Source: Bradyrhizobium sp. 1(2017) (GTDB lineage: Bacteria; Pseudomonadota; Alphaproteobacteria; Rhizobiales; Xanthobacteraceae). Taken from it: DNA of 64,000 bases. Every line of letters starts with the position of its first letter. Position 1 is the first letter of the stretch. A model generated the notes under the pieces. The model did no database searches. It worked only from the letters and a program-made list of their open reading frames with translations, and was not told where the DNA came from. Below, in pieces: positions 8,799 through 18,212 of the stretch. A program made the translations under genes and the position numbers. The DNA is taken from contig NZ_CP050022.2 in assembly GCF_011602485.2 (NCBI RefSeq), forward strand, positions 3,926,001 through 3,990,000, written 5' to 3'.

Positions 8799-10295
8799 AT
8801 GCCAGCCGTACAAGAGACGGTCGAGCGCGTGAAGCGCATCGACGTCGACCAGTATCGTTATGGGTTTGAAACCCTGATCGACACCGAGAAGGCCCCCAAG
8901 GGGCTGTCGGAAGAGATCGTAAAGTTCATCTCGCAGAAAAAGAACGAACCCGCCTGGATGCTCCAGTGGCGGCTCGAGGCCTATCGGCGCTGGCTGACCA
9001 TGACCGAGCCGACCTGGGCACGCGTCGACTATCCCAAGATCGACTTCCAGGACCTCTATTATTACGCGGCGCCGAAGCCGAAGAAGACGGTCACCTCGCT
9101 CGACGAGATCGATCCGGAGATCCTCAAGACCTACGAGAAGCTCGGCATTCCCTTGCGGGAAGTCGCCATGCTCGAAGGCGTCGAGCCGAAGCCCGGCGAG
9201 GAAGATCCGGCCCGCCGCAAGATCGCGGTCGATGCCGTCTTCGATTCGGTTTCGGTCGCGACCACCTTCAAGGCGGAGCTGAAGAAGGCCGGCGTGATCT
9301 TCATGCCGATTTCGGAGGCGATCCGCGAGCATCCTGAACTCGTGCAGAAATATCTCGGCTCGGTGGTTCCGACCTCGGACAATTTCTATGCGACGCTGAA
9401 CTCGGCGGTGTTTTCCGACGGCTCGTTCGTCTACGTGCCGCCGGGCGTGCGCTGCCCGATGGAGCTGTCGACCTATTTCCGCATCAACGAGCGCAACACC
9501 GGCCAGTTCGAGCGCACGCTGATCATCGCCGACAAGGGCTCCTACGTCTCCTACCTCGAAGGCTGCACCGCGCCGCAGCGCGACGAGAACCAGCTGCACG
9601 CGGCCGTGGTCGAGCTCGTCGCGCTCGACGATGCCGAGATCAAGTACTCGACGGTGCAGAACTGGTATCCCGGCAATTCGGAAGGCAAGGGCGGCATCTA
9701 CAATTTCGTCACCAAGCGTGGCGACTGCCGCGGCGCCAACTCCAAGATCTCCTGGACCCAGGTCGAGACCGGATCTGCGATCACCTGGAAATATCCGAGC
9801 TGTATCCTGCGCGGCGACAACTCGCGTGGCGAGTTCTACTCGATCGCGATCTCGAACGGCTTCCAGCAGGTCGATTCCGGCACCAAGATGATCCATCTCG
9901 GCAAGAACACGTCGAGCCGGATCATCTCGAAGGGTATTGCCGCCGGCAAGTCGCAGAACACCTATCGCGGGCTCGTCACCGCGCACCGGAAAGCGACCGG
10001 CGCGCGCAACTTCACCGCCTGCGATTCCCTGCTGATCGGCGACAAATGCGGCGCACACACCGTGCCGTACATCGAAGCCAAGAACTCTTCCGCGACCTTC
10101 GAGCACGAAGCGACGACCTCGAAGATCTCCGAGGACGTGCTGTTCTACTGCGTCCAGCGCGGCCTCAGCCAGGAAGAGGCGGTCGGCCTCGTCGTCAATG
10201 GCTTCGTCAAGGACGTGCTGCAGCAACTGCCGATGGAATTCGCGGTGGAAGCGCAGAAACTGATCTCGATCTCGCTTGAAGGGTCGGTCGGCTAA
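8799..10295 (+). CDS. sufB: Fe-S cluster assembly protein SufB
   Basis: 498 residues, normal for SufB. Characteristic stretches include [12 protein letters not shown] near residue 50, [26 protein letters not shown], and the conserved [16 protein letters not shown] and [13 protein letters not shown] near the C-terminus. SufB is the scaffold subunit of the SufBC2D complex on which clusters are built, in the cytosol. ATG 8799 is preceded by GCGGAGGATGGA. A 7-bp hairpin (GGTCGGC 10286-10292 with GCCGACC 10298-10304) has the stop codon in its loop. It may tune sufB/sufC expression. Confidence 0.97.
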   Translation: MPAVQETVERVKRIDVDQYRYGFETLIDTEKAPKGLSEEIVKFISQKKNEPAWMLQWRLEAYRRWLTMTEPTWARVDYPKIDFQDLYYYAAPKPKKTVTSLDEIDPEILKTYEKLGIPLREVAMLEGVEPKPGEEDPARRKIAVDAVFDSVSVATTFKAELKKAGVIFMPISEAIREHPELVQKYLGSVVPTSDNFYATLNSAVFSDGSFVYVPPGVRCPMELSTYFRINERNTGQFERTLIIADKGSYVSYLEGCTAPQRDENQLHAAVVELVALDDAEIKYSTVQNWYPGNSEGKGGIYNFVTKRGDCRGANSKISWTQVETGSAITWKYPSCILRGDNSRGEFYSIAISNGFQQVDSGTKMIHLGKNTSSRIISKGIAAGKSQNTYRGLVTAHRKATGARNFTACDSLLIGDKCGAHTVPYIEAKNSSATFEHEATTSKISEDVLFYCVQRGLSQEEAVGLVVNGFVKDVLQQLPMEFAVEAQKLISISLEGSVG

Positions 10296-10356
10296 TTGCC
10301 GACCCTCGCGGTGCGCTGAGGCGCTCCAACATCAATTGAATAAACTGGATACCAAG

Positions 10357-11106
10357 ATGGCTTTGCTTGAAGTGAAAGACCTCAAGGTTCGTGTCGAGGA
10401 GCGTGAGATCCTCCACGGGCTGACGTTGACCGTGAACGAGGGCGAGGTGCACGCGATCATGGGGCCGAACGGCTCCGGCAAGTCGACGCTCTCGCACGTC
10501 ATCGCCGGCAAGCCCGGCTACGAGGTCACCGACGGCCAGATCCTGTTCAAGGGCGAGGATCTCCTGGAGATGAGCCCGGACGAGCGCGCCGCCAAGGGCG
10601 TGTTTCTGGCGTTCCAGTATCCGGTCGAAATTCCCGGCGTCGCCACCATGAACTTCCTGCGCACGGCGCTGAACGCGCAGCGCAAGGCGCGCGGCGAGGA
10701 CGAATATTCCACGCCGGACTTCCTCAAGAAGGTCCGCGAGGTCTCGAAGTCGCTGAACATTCCGCAGGACATGCTCAAGCGCGGCGTCAATGTTGGCTTC
10801 TCCGGCGGCGAGAAGAAACGCAACGAGGTGCTGCAGATGGCGCTGTTCGAGCCGAGCCTGTGCATCCTCGACGAGATGGATTCCGGCCTCGACATCGACG
10901 CGCTGCGCATCGCGGCCGACGGCGTCAACGCGCTGCGCTCGCCGGGGCGCGCGATGGTCGTCATCACCCACTATCAGCGGCTGCTGAACTACATCGTGCC
11001 CGACGTGGTGCACGTGATGTCGAGGGGCCGTGTCGTGAAGAGCGGCGGCAAGGAATTGGCGCTGGAGCTGGAAGCGTCCGGCTACGCGCAATTCGAGGCC
11101 GCGTAA
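10357..11106 (+). CDS. sufC: Fe-S cluster assembly ATPase SufC
   Basis: 249 residues starting MALLEVKDLKVRVEEREIL. Walker A is GPNGSGKST, the ABC signature is SGGEKKRNE, and Walker B is LCILDEMDSGLDIDAL with the SufC-type Asp after Glu-Met. Family-specific AFQYPVEIPGV is present. It is the soluble ABC-type ATPase that drives the SufBC2D scaffold. The longer open frame upstream overlaps the sufB end and was rejected. ATG 10357 gives the universal SufC N-terminus. Confidence 0.97.
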   Translation: MALLEVKDLKVRVEEREILHGLTLTVNEGEVHAIMGPNGSGKSTLSHVIAGKPGYEVTDGQILFKGEDLLEMSPDERAAKGVFLAFQYPVEIPGVATMNFLRTALNAQRKARGEDEYSTPDFLKKVREVSKSLNIPQDMLKRGVNVGFSGGEKKRNEVLQMALFEPSLCILDEMDSGLDIDALRIAADGVNALRSPGRAMVVITHYQRLLNYIVPDVVHVMSRGRVVKSGGKELALELEASGYAQFEAA

Positions 11107-11118
11107 GGATTGGTTGCA

Positions 11119-12423
11119 ATGAACGTTGCTGTGGCAAAGACCGGAGGTAGCCGCGCAGTGAGCGATCTCTTCGCCAGCGCCGAAGGCCGGCTGCCGGGTT
11201 CGCCCGAAGTGATCGCGGCGCGCCGCGAGGCATTCGAGACCTATGAGCGTCTCGGCCTGCCGCACCGCCGGATCGAGGAATGGAAATACACCGATCTGCG
11301 TGCGCTGGTCGGCGAGGTGCTGCCGCTGGCAGCCGCGCCCGAGGCGGCGGCGCTGAAGCGGGCCGCGGACGCGGTGAAGGCGCATGGGATTGCAGGCGCC
11401 CGCAAGCTGGTGCTGGTCGACGGTGTGTTCGTGGCGGATCTCTCCGACGTCAAGGCGCTTGCCTCCGAGGCAGGCTTCAAGACGCTGCGTGAAATGTTGC
11501 AGAAGGACGCCGGTCTGCTGAAGACCGCGGCCACCGATGCCGTGATCGCGCTGAACGCCGCAATGGCGACCGACGGCGTCGTGCTGTCGATCGCTGACGG
11601 CGCGCAGCTGTCCGCGCCGATCCAGATCATCCACATCGCGACCGCCGCCGCGGCATCGGCATTCACCCGATCGCAGGTCGCGATCGGGAAGGGCGCTCGC
11701 GCCACCATTGTCGAGAGCTTCGTTGCCGCCGGCGCTGCGGCCTACCAGGTCAACGACGCCGTGCTGGTGTCAGTCGGCGACAACGCCGATGTCGCGCATA
11801 TCCGCCTGATGGACGATGCGCCCGATGCGGTGAACGTCTCGTCGCACTTCGTCACCGTCGGCGCCAGCGTGAAGCTCAATTTCTTCAACATGACGACCGG
11901 CGCTGCGGTCAGCCGCCTGCAGGGCTTCATCACGCTGGCGGGCGAGGGCAGCGAGCTCTCGGCCAACGGCGTCAACCTGCTGCAGAAGACCGAGCATGGC
12001 GACACCACGCTGGTGGTCGACCATGCCGTGCCGAACTGCGTCAGCCGCGAGACGTTCCGCGCCGTGATCGACGATCGCGCCCATTCGGTGTTCCAGGGCC
12101 GCATCATCGTGCGCCCGGACGCGCAGAAGACCGATGGCAAGATGATGACCCGGGCGCTGCTGCTCTCGGACGAAGCCGAGGCCGACAACAAGCCCGAGCT
12201 CGAAATCTTCGCCGACGACGTCTCCTGCGGCCATGGTGCCACCGCCGGCGCGCTCGACGACAGCCTCTTGTTCTATTTGAAGGCGCGCGGCCTGCCGGAG
12301 AAGCAGGCCCAGGCGTTGCTGATCCAGGCCTTCGTCGGCGAGGCGATCGAGCAGATCGTCGATGACGGCTTGCGCGAGCACGTGATCGGCATCGCCGAGC
12401 GCTGGCTGGAGCGGCGCCAATGA
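11119..12423 (+). CDS. sufD: Fe-S cluster assembly protein SufD
   Basis: 434 residues, SufD length. RRIEEWKYTDLRAL (about residues 53-66) is the typical SufD N-terminal motif. The C-terminal beta-helix region has KTEHGDTTLVVDHAVPNC, VFQGRIIVRPDAQKTDGKM and VSCGHGATAGALDDSLLFYLKARGL in pieces matching the SufB/SufD family. It pairs with SufB and SufC. ATG 11119 lies 12 bases after the sufC stop; a TTG three codons upstream was not preferred. Its stop overlaps the sufS start as ATGA. Confidence 0.96.
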   Translation: MNVAVAKTGGSRAVSDLFASAEGRLPGSPEVIAARREAFETYERLGLPHRRIEEWKYTDLRALVGEVLPLAAAPEAAALKRAADAVKAHGIAGARKLVLVDGVFVADLSDVKALASEAGFKTLREMLQKDAGLLKTAATDAVIALNAAMATDGVVLSIADGAQLSAPIQIIHIATAAAASAFTRSQVAIGKGARATIVESFVAAGAAAYQVNDAVLVSVGDNADVAHIRLMDDAPDAVNVSSHFVTVGASVKLNFFNMTTGAAVSRLQGFITLAGEGSELSANGVNLLQKTEHGDTTLVVDHAVPNCVSRETFRAVIDDRAHSVFQGRIIVRPDAQKTDGKMMTRALLLSDEAEADNKPELEIFADDVSCGHGATAGALDDSLLFYLKARGLPEKQAQALLIQAFVGEAIEQIVDDGLREHVIGIAERWLERRQ

Positions 12424-13667
12424 GCACACATCCGGCAGTCAAGAACGGCGCCTATGACGTTGCGCGCGTGCGGGCGGATTTTCCGGCGCTGGCGATGCAG
12501 GTCTACGGCAAGAACCTGGTCTATCTCGACAACGCCGCCTCGGCGCAGAAGCCGAGCGCCGTGCTCGACCGCATGACACAGGCTTATCAGTCCGAATACG
12601 CCAACGTGCATCGCGGCCTGCATTACCTCGCCAATGCCGCGACCGAAGCCTATGAGGGCGGCCGCGCCAAGGTGGCGCAGTTCATCAACGCGGCTCGCAC
12701 CGAGGAAGTGATCTTCACCCGCAACGCGACCGAGGCCATCAATCTGGTTGCCTCGTCCTGGGGCGGGCCGAACGTCCAAGACGGCGACGAGATCGTCATC
12801 TCGATCATGGAGCACCACTCGAACATCGTGCCCTGGCATTTCCTCAGGGAACGTCAGGGTGCCGTGATCAAATGGGCGCCGGTCGATGACGAGGGCAATT
12901 TCCTCATCGACGAGTTCGAGAAGCTGCTGACCGCCAAGACCAAGCTGGTCGCGATCACGCAGATGTCGAACGCGCTTGGCACCATCGTGCCGATCAAGGA
13001 CGTCGTCAAAATCGCCCACGCCCGCGGCATTCCGGTGCTGGTCGACGGCAGCCAGGGCGCGGTGCATCTGCCGGTCGACGTCCAGGATCTCGGCTGCGAC
13101 TTCTACGTCTTCACCGGCCACAAGGTTTATGGACCGACCGGCATCGGCGTGCTCTGGGCCAAGTACGACCACCTCGTCGCGATGCGTCCCTTCAATGGCG
13201 GTGGCGAGATGATCCGCGAGGTCTCCCGCGACTTCATCACTTACGGCGATCCCCCGCACAAGTTCGAGGCGGGCACGCCTGCGATCGTCGAGGCGGTCGG
13301 GCTTGGCGCCGCCATCGACTACGTCAACTCGATCGGCAAGGAGCGCATCGCCGCGCACGAGGCCGATCTCACGGCCTACGCCCAGGAGAAGCTGCGCGAG
13401 ATCAACTCGCTCCGGCTGATCGGCACGGCGCGCGGCAAGGGGCCCGTGATCTCCTTCGAGCTCAAGGGCGCACATGCCCATGACGTCGCCACCGTGATCG
13501 ACCGCCAGGGCATCGCGGTGCGCGCCGGCACCCATTGCGTGATGCCGCTTTTAGAGCGGTTCAACGTGACCGCGACGTGCCGGGCCTCGTTCGGCATGTA
13601 TAATACGCGGGAAGAAGTCGATCATCTGGCACAGGCGCTTCTGAAGGCGCGGGATTTGTTCGCATGA
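12420..13667 (+). CDS. sufS: Cysteine desulfurase SufS
   Basis: 415 residues of group II cysteine desulfurase. YLDNAASAQKP, FTRNATEAINLVA, MEHHSNIVPW, the PLP lysine in FTGHKVYGPTG, and the catalytic Cys in VRAGTHCVMPLL, the position of SufS RAGHHCAQP. It normally works with a SufE partner, which is not in this window. Start and stop overlap neighbours by ATGA (12420-12423 and 13664-13667), indicating translational coupling in the suf operon. Confidence 0.96.
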   Translation: MSTHPAVKNGAYDVARVRADFPALAMQVYGKNLVYLDNAASAQKPSAVLDRMTQAYQSEYANVHRGLHYLANAATEAYEGGRAKVAQFINAARTEEVIFTRNATEAINLVASSWGGPNVQDGDEIVISIMEHHSNIVPWHFLRERQGAVIKWAPVDDEGNFLIDEFEKLLTAKTKLVAITQMSNALGTIVPIKDVVKIAHARGIPVLVDGSQGAVHLPVDVQDLGCDFYVFTGHKVYGPTGIGVLWAKYDHLVAMRPFNGGGEMIREVSRDFITYGDPPHKFEAGTPAIVEAVGLGAAIDYVNSIGKERIAAHEADLTAYAQEKLREINSLRLIGTARGKGPVISFELKGAHAHDVATVIDRQGIAVRAGTHCVMPLLERFNVTATCRASFGMYNTREEVDHLAQALLKARDLFA

Positions 13668-14035
13668 GTGACACGGCCGAAATCAAAGCCAATCCGATGG
13701 AGACTCAATCGGCGCTGCCGCCGGAGGAGACCGAGCGTCTGACCACCGAGATCATCGCAGGCCTCAAGACCGTGTTCGATCCGGAGATCCCGGCCGACAT
13801 CTACGAGCTCGGCCTGATCTACAAGGTCGAGATCAAGGACGACCGCTCGGTCGACGTCCAGATGACGCTGACGACGCCGAACTGCCCGGCCGCCGGCGAG
13901 CTGCCGACCATGGTCGAGAACGCGGTCGCCAGCGTCCCCGGCGTCGGCGTGGTCGACGTCAAGGTGGTCTGGGAGCCGCCGTGGTCGCCCGAGCGCATGA
14001 GCGACGAGGCCCGCCTCGTCCTCAACATGTGGTGA
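13664..14035 (+). CDS. sufT: SUF system assembly protein SufT (DUF59/MIP18 family)
   Basis: 123 residues. The MIP18 domain is seen as LKTVFDPEIPADIYELGLIYKV in overlapping pieces (PEIPADIYELGLIY), MTLTTPNCPAAGELP with the conserved Cys, and VVWEPPWSPERMSDEARL near the end. SufT proteins act in maturation of Fe-S proteins rather than in sulfur release. It is coupled to sufS by an ATGA overlap. Confidence in the family is high; its exact step is inferred from SufT studies in other bacteria. Confidence 0.94.
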   Translation: MSDTAEIKANPMETQSALPPEETERLTTEIIAGLKTVFDPEIPADIYELGLIYKVEIKDDRSVDVQMTLTTPNCPAAGELPTMVENAVASVPGVGVVDVKVVWEPPWSPERMSDEARLVLNMW

Positions 14036-14084
14036 CGGTCTCAGCTCGCATTGAATTCGCTTCGCAACGGACCACATAGATAAC

Positions 14085-14483
14085 ATGACCCAGGCAACAC
14101 CAGCTTCGACACCAAAGCCCCGGCGACCGCGCCCGCAGGTGATGCGGCTGACGGATGCCGCCGCGCAGCGGATCACCGAGCTGACCCAGCGCGCCGATTC
14201 CGAGATCGTGGGCCTGCGCGTCGGTGTGAAGAACGGCGGCTGTGCCGGCCAGTCCTACACCGTCGAATACGCCCACGAGATCCGCCCGACCGACGAAGTC
14301 GTCGAGGACAAGGGCGTCAAGATCCTGGTCGATCCCAAGGCCGTGCTGTTCCTGCTCGGCACCGAGATGGACTACAAGGCCGACAAGATGCAGGCCCAGT
14401 TCGTCTTCAACAACCCCAACCAGATCTCCGCCTGCGGCTGCGGCGAGTCCGTCGAACTGCGGCCGGCGAAGGTTGACGGGTAG
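14085..14483 (+). CDS. sufA: HesB/IscA/SufA family A-type carrier
   Basis: 132 residues. The family domain spans about residues 20-128, and its three conserved cysteines are seen in KNGGCAGQSY and SACGCGESV (C-x-C). A-type carriers hold a [2Fe-2S] or [4Fe-4S] cluster and pass it to apoproteins. The first 18 residues are a Pro/Thr/Ser-rich extension. It ends the suf operon, 49 bases after sufT. The name sufA is chosen from context; erpA/iscA-like would be equally fair by sequence. Confidence 0.9.
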   Translation: MTQATPASTPKPRRPRPQVMRLTDAAAQRITELTQRADSEIVGLRVGVKNGGCAGQSYTVEYAHEIRPTDEVVEDKGVKILVDPKAVLFLLGTEMDYKADKMQAQFVFNNPNQISACGCGESVELRPAKVDG

Positions 14484-14508
14484 TTTCGGCTTTATCGTTT
14501 CACGCCGC

Positions 14509-14647
14509 CGTCGTCCCGGCGAACGCCGGGACCCATACCGCGTGATCTCTCGGTGATGGGCAGTGCGCGTACCGACACTGGCGTGTCTGCCAGTCTTCGC
14601 TAAACTCCTCCCTGTGGCTATGGGTCCCCGCTTTCGCGGGGACGACG
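14509..14647. repeat. Interspersed repeat, CGTCGTCCCGGC...GCGGGGACGACG type
   Basis: Outer arms are near-complementary: CGTCGTCCCGGC with GACCCATA on the left, and TATGGGTCCCCGC with GGGGACGACG on the right. Each side also forms its own small hairpin (CCCGGCGAACGCCGGG and CCCCGCTTTCGCGGGG). This is the form of a long palindromic repeat familiar from Bradyrhizobium intergenic regions. It fills the gap between sufA and the TfoX-like gene and holds no gene. Confidence 0.75.
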
Positions 14648-14666
14648 TCGGGGAGACAGTTGGGCC

Positions 14667-15113
14667 ATGGACCGCGACTTCCTCAGCGACCTGTTCGGCG
14701 ATTTCGGCCCCGTCACCATCCGCAAGATGTTCTCCGGCTACGGCATCTCCGCCGACGGCGTCAACTTCGCGCTGTCCTTGCGCGCGGGACTGTTCTTTCG
14801 CGCTGACGAGACGACCATCCCGGATTTCGAAGCGGAAGGCTCGAAGCCGTTCCAGTATTCGACCCGCGCCAAGATCGTCACCGTGAACTCCTATTGGCAG
14901 TTGCCTGCGCGGCTGTTCGACGATTCCGAGGAGCTTGTGCAATGGGCGAGGGCCGCGCTCGCCGCCGCGCAGCGTGCCAAGGTGAAGAAGCGGCCTAAAG
15001 CAAAGAAGGCGGCGAAGACGCCTGTTGCAAAGAAGCGGCCGGTCAAGAGGGCAGCCCGGACAACAGCGCGTAGGGTGGGCAAAGCGAAGCGTGCCCACCG
15101 TTCAAGAGCGTGA
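14667..15113 (+). CDS. TfoX N-terminal domain protein
   Basis: 148 residues. Residues about 1-95 match the TfoX_N domain: LFGDFGPVTIRKMFSGYGI, LRAGLFFRADETT and YWQLPARLFDDSEEL. The rest is a Lys/Ala/Arg-rich tail. The domain is widespread in small proteins whose role outside competence control is not known. The last 14 or so residues (VGKAKRAHRSRA end) are encoded inside a palindromic repeat (15069-15162), so the C-terminus looks like a late addition by repeat insertion. Confidence 0.85.
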   Translation: MDRDFLSDLFGDFGPVTIRKMFSGYGISADGVNFALSLRAGLFFRADETTIPDFEAEGSKPFQYSTRAKIVTVNSYWQLPARLFDDSEELVQWARAALAAAQRAKVKKRPKAKKAAKTPVAKKRPVKRAARTTARRVGKAKRAHRSRA

Positions 15114-15162
15114 TGCATGAGGGATGGTGGGCACGATGCTGCGCGCCGTTGCCCACCCTACG
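15069..15162. repeat. Palindromic repeat CGTAGGGTGGGCAA...TTGCCCACCCTACG
   Basis: Perfect 14-base outer arms (15069-15082 and 15149-15162). Inside the left half, GGTGGGCA and TGCCCACC form a second hairpin. This is an interspersed element of the GTGGGCAAAGCG...GTGCCCAC kind. It overlaps the 3' end and stop codon of the TfoX-like gene and lies 18 bases from the end of the convergent diguanylate cyclase gene. Confidence 0.75.
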
Positions 15163-15179
15163 AGATTTGCTTCCGAAGC

Positions 15180-16247
15180 CTAGGCCACGCGGTTGTGCGT
15201 CTCGACCGCGTATTCCGGATCGACTTCGCAGATCACGCGGTTGCGGCCGTTGCGCTTGGCGGCGTAGAGGCAGGCGTCTGCACGCTCGATCAGCGCGTCG
15301 GTGTCGTCGCCCTGCTTGAGCAGGGAGACGCCGACGGAGATGGTGACGCGGCCGAGGATCTCGCCGGTGGACTTCTTCTTCAATTCCTTCGCCATCACGG
15401 CGCGGCGGATGTTATCGGCGACCGTGAGGGCCTGGCGCAGCGCCGTGTTGGGCAGCACGACGGCGAATTCCTCGCCGCCGTAGCGCGCGGTGATGTCCTG
15501 GCCCTTGATGGTCTGCTTCAGCGACAGGCCGACGAGCCGCAGCACCTGGTCGCCGGTGAGGTGGCCGTAGGAATCGTTGAACGACTTGAAGTGATCGATG
15601 TCGAACAGCAGCAGCGACAGCGGCTCGCCGGAGGCGAGCGCGCTTTGCACGGCCATGCCGATCATGCGGTCGAAATATTTGCGGTTGCCGAGGCCCGTGA
15701 GCGGATCGGTCAGGCTCTCGGCGCGGATCGCCTCCAGGCTCTGCTGCAGATTGCTGATCTCGTTCTTCGACAGCGTCAGGCGACCTTCGAGCGCCTTGTT
15801 GGCCTCGCGCATCTCGCTGGTCGAACGCAGCAGCGCCTCGACGATGGACTTGATCTGGTCGCGGCTCTTGGCCGACGACAGCCTTTCGGTCGCACCGGAC
15901 AGGCTGGCATCGTAAGCGCCGCTCATCCCGAGCGCATCGCCGAGAACCTTCATCACGTCGTCGATCTCGCCGATGACGCGCGCGCCGACCTTGTCGATGC
16001 GGTCGGTGGTCTTGATGTGGGAGAGATAGGTCTCGTAGATCTGCTCGAGATCGGCTTCGGTCAGCTTGCCGTTGCGCGCCAGCGTCTCGTTGATGATCTT
16101 GTTGAGCGGAGCGTTGTAGCCCGTCGCGTAGACGTACCAGATCTCGTAATTGCGGGGAATTGCCGTCTGCCGAAGCGATCTGATCTGACCGAGCGCTACT
16201 TCGGCGAACGCCATCGTGCGTTCGTGTTCGTCGAGCACCTTGACCAC
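15180..16247 (-). CDS. Diguanylate cyclase (GGDEF domain)
   Basis: About 355 residues. The C-terminal GGDEF domain (about 185-345) has DPLTGLGNRKYFD, DIDHFKSFND and the active signature YGGEEFAVVLP. The position of the inhibitory I-site, five residues before GGEEF, reads KGQD instead of R-x-x-D, so product inhibition may be weakened. The N-terminal half is soluble and helical (NYEIWYVYATG, KTTDRIDKVG) and matches no sensor domain that I can name. The enzyme makes cyclic di-GMP. A GTG start at 16247 behind GGGGTATG is preferred; ATG 16214 is an alternative. Confidence 0.88.
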   Translation of the reverse strand: MVKVLDEHERTMAFAEVALGQIRSLRQTAIPRNYEIWYVYATGYNAPLNKIINETLARNGKLTEADLEQIYETYLSHIKTTDRIDKVGARVIGEIDDVMKVLGDALGMSGAYDASLSGATERLSSAKSRDQIKSIVEALLRSTSEMREANKALEGRLTLSKNEISNLQQSLEAIRAESLTDPLTGLGNRKYFDRMIGMAVQSALASGEPLSLLLFDIDHFKSFNDSYGHLTGDQVLRLVGLSLKQTIKGQDITARYGGEEFAVVLPNTALRQALTVADNIRRAVMAKELKKKSTGEILGRVTISVGVSLLKQGDDTDALIERADACLYAAKRNGRNRVICEVDPEYAVETHNRVA

Positions 16248-16412
16248 TGAACATACCCCACGGCGGTCGGTGCGCACTCGACCGCGGCAATGCTTAAATT
16301 ATGTTCGTAGGCTAACGGACGATCGTGAACACCCCGTAAATATACGTTCACGATTGCGTCTAAAAAGTTGCGCCGCGGGTTTGCTCAACCGAAACCCGGA
16401 GCGCCTCACGCG

Positions 16413-17912
16413 TCAAGCACCGGCGGGGGAGCGGACCGGCCGCAGCAGGAATGCCGGAAGATGCGAGTGATCGCCCGGCTCGGCGTCTGCTTCGCGTTGC
16501 CGGCGCGGCTCTGGACGGCCGATCGACGGGACATGCGATGCATTGGCTTGCTGGCGGGCGCCGCGACGCGGCTCGGGCCCACGCTTCGATTCGGAGGCTT
16601 GTCTGGGTTCGGCGACTTGCCTTGCCTCGGACGAATGCCTTGCCTCGCCGCGCGGCTCGTGGCTGCGCTCGCGGTCGTGACCGCGTCGCTCGCCGCGCTG
16701 CGTCTTGCCGCGTCCACCGCGCGAACGTTCACGGCCGCGCTGCTCGCGCGGACGCTCGGTCCCGTCGGCAGCCTCGGAGTTGACCTCGTAGTCGCCCTCG
16801 GCGCGCGGAATGCTCTGGCCGATCAGCTTCTCGATCGCCACCATCGACTTCTGGTCGAGTGGCGTCACGATCGAGATCGCAGTGCCGGTGCGGCCGGCGC
16901 GGCCGGTGCGGCCGATGCGGTGCACGTAGTCGTCGGCGTGATGGGGCACGTCGAAATTGAAGACGTGGCTGACCTCGGGAATGTCGAGGCCGCGTGCGGC
17001 GACGTCGGAGGCCACCAGCAGCGGCAGTTCGCCCTTGCGGAACTGATCGAGCGCCGCCATGCGGGCCGGCTGGTCCATGTCGCCGTGCAGGGCGCCGACG
17101 CTGAAGCCGTGCTTCTGGAGCGATTTGTGAACGATGGCGACTTCGCGCTTGCGATTGCAGAAGATGATCGCGTTCTTGAGGTCCTTGGCTTCGCGCAGCA
17201 GGCGGCGAAGCAGCTCGCGCTTCTCATGCGCCTCGCGTCCGGCGGGCACCTGGGCCTGCGTCACGGTCACGGCGGTGGTGGCGGGGCGGGAGACCTCGAC
17301 CTTCTGCGGATTGTGCAGGAAGGCCTCGGTGATGCGCCGGATCTCCGGCGGCATGGTCGCGGTGAAGAACAGGGTCTGCCGCGTGAACGGGACGAGCTTG
17401 CAGATGCGCTCGATGTCGGGGATGAAGCCCATGTCCAGCATGCGGTCGGCTTCGTCGATGACGAGCAGCTCGACGCCGGTGAGCAGCAGACCGCCGCGCT
17501 CGGTGTGGTCGAGCAGGCGGCCCGGCGTTGCGATCAGCACGTCGACGCCGCGCATCAGCTTGGCATCCTGATCGCCGAAGGAGACGCCGCCGATCAGGAG
17601 CGCGACGTTGAGTTTCTGGCCGGCGCCGTAGCGGTCGAAGTTCTCCTTGACCTGGGCCGCGAGCTCGCGGGTCGGCTCGAGGATCAGCGTGCGCGGCATG
17701 CGGGCGCGGGCACGGCCTTTTTCGAGGATGGTGAGCATCGGCAGCACGAAGGCCGCGGTCTTGCCGGTGCCGGTCTGGGCGATGCCGAGCACGTCCTTGC
17801 GTGCGAGGACGTGGGGGATCGCCTGTTCCTGAATGGGGGTGGGGTTGGTGTAACCGGTGGCCGCCACTGCGGCGAGGACTTTTTCGGACAGTCCGAGATC
17901 TGAAAAGGACAT
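16413..17912 (-). CDS. DEAD-box RNA helicase, RhlE type
   Basis: 499 residues. Q motif PTPIQEQAIP, motif I AQTGTGKT, PTRELAAQ, motif II VIDEADRMLDMGF, motif III TATMP, and motif VI HRIGRTGRAGRTG are in order within residues 1-370. The RhlE-like length of spacing fits. The last 120 residues are an Arg/Glu/Ser-rich basic tail, which in such helicases binds RNA. It would unwind RNA in ribosome assembly or mRNA turnover. Upstream lies a weak terminator of the AraC gene, so it is probably transcribed alone. Confidence 0.95.
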   Translation of the reverse strand: MSFSDLGLSEKVLAAVAATGYTNPTPIQEQAIPHVLARKDVLGIAQTGTGKTAAFVLPMLTILEKGRARARMPRTLILEPTRELAAQVKENFDRYGAGQKLNVALLIGGVSFGDQDAKLMRGVDVLIATPGRLLDHTERGGLLLTGVELLVIDEADRMLDMGFIPDIERICKLVPFTRQTLFFTATMPPEIRRITEAFLHNPQKVEVSRPATTAVTVTQAQVPAGREAHEKRELLRRLLREAKDLKNAIIFCNRKREVAIVHKSLQKHGFSVGALHGDMDQPARMAALDQFRKGELPLLVASDVAARGLDIPEVSHVFNFDVPHHADDYVHRIGRTGRAGRTGTAISIVTPLDQKSMVAIEKLIGQSIPRAEGDYEVNSEAADGTERPREQRGRERSRGGRGKTQRGERRGHDRERSHEPRGEARHSSEARQVAEPRQASESKRGPEPRRGARQQANASHVPSIGRPEPRRQREADAEPGDHSHLPAFLLRPVRSPAGA

Positions 17913-18212
17913 TGAGCCTCTGGTCGAAACCGCCGTTCGGAATCGAGGGTAATAAGGCTGTCGCGTTCCACCCCGAAACGGCGCGCTCTCAAAGAAGCTG
18001 GGGGTGCTGACTCACGCGAACAAAGCGCCAGGCTCAGGAATCGCTCTTCGATCTGAGCCGCGTCGCCACGGAACATAGGCAGGAATCGGCCAAAGTCAAT
18101 GGAGCGGGCGCGGGAAGACCCTAAAAAACCTGAGGTTTTTGCCCAAATCACGGGCGCGGCTAGGTTTTCTGCTCACGCCCCGGGTTCGGCCGGAGGCCGA
18201 CCGAGCGACGAC
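17913..18212. other. Helicase promoter region with a short terminator-like hairpin
   Basis: 300 bases without a gene. AAAAACC (18124-18130) and GGTTTTT (18134-18140) form a 7-bp stem with a three-base loop. On the - strand it is followed by further T, so it may end the AraC-family transcript that stops at 18213. The remainder presumably carries the helicase promoter, which I cannot locate. Confidence 0.4.

Noticed and set aside
8682..10226. Long open frame (514 codons) on the - strand opposite sufB
   Set aside because: It is the antisense shadow of sufB. Its translation is rich in Arg, Asp, Val and Leu without any domain, as expected in high-GC DNA.
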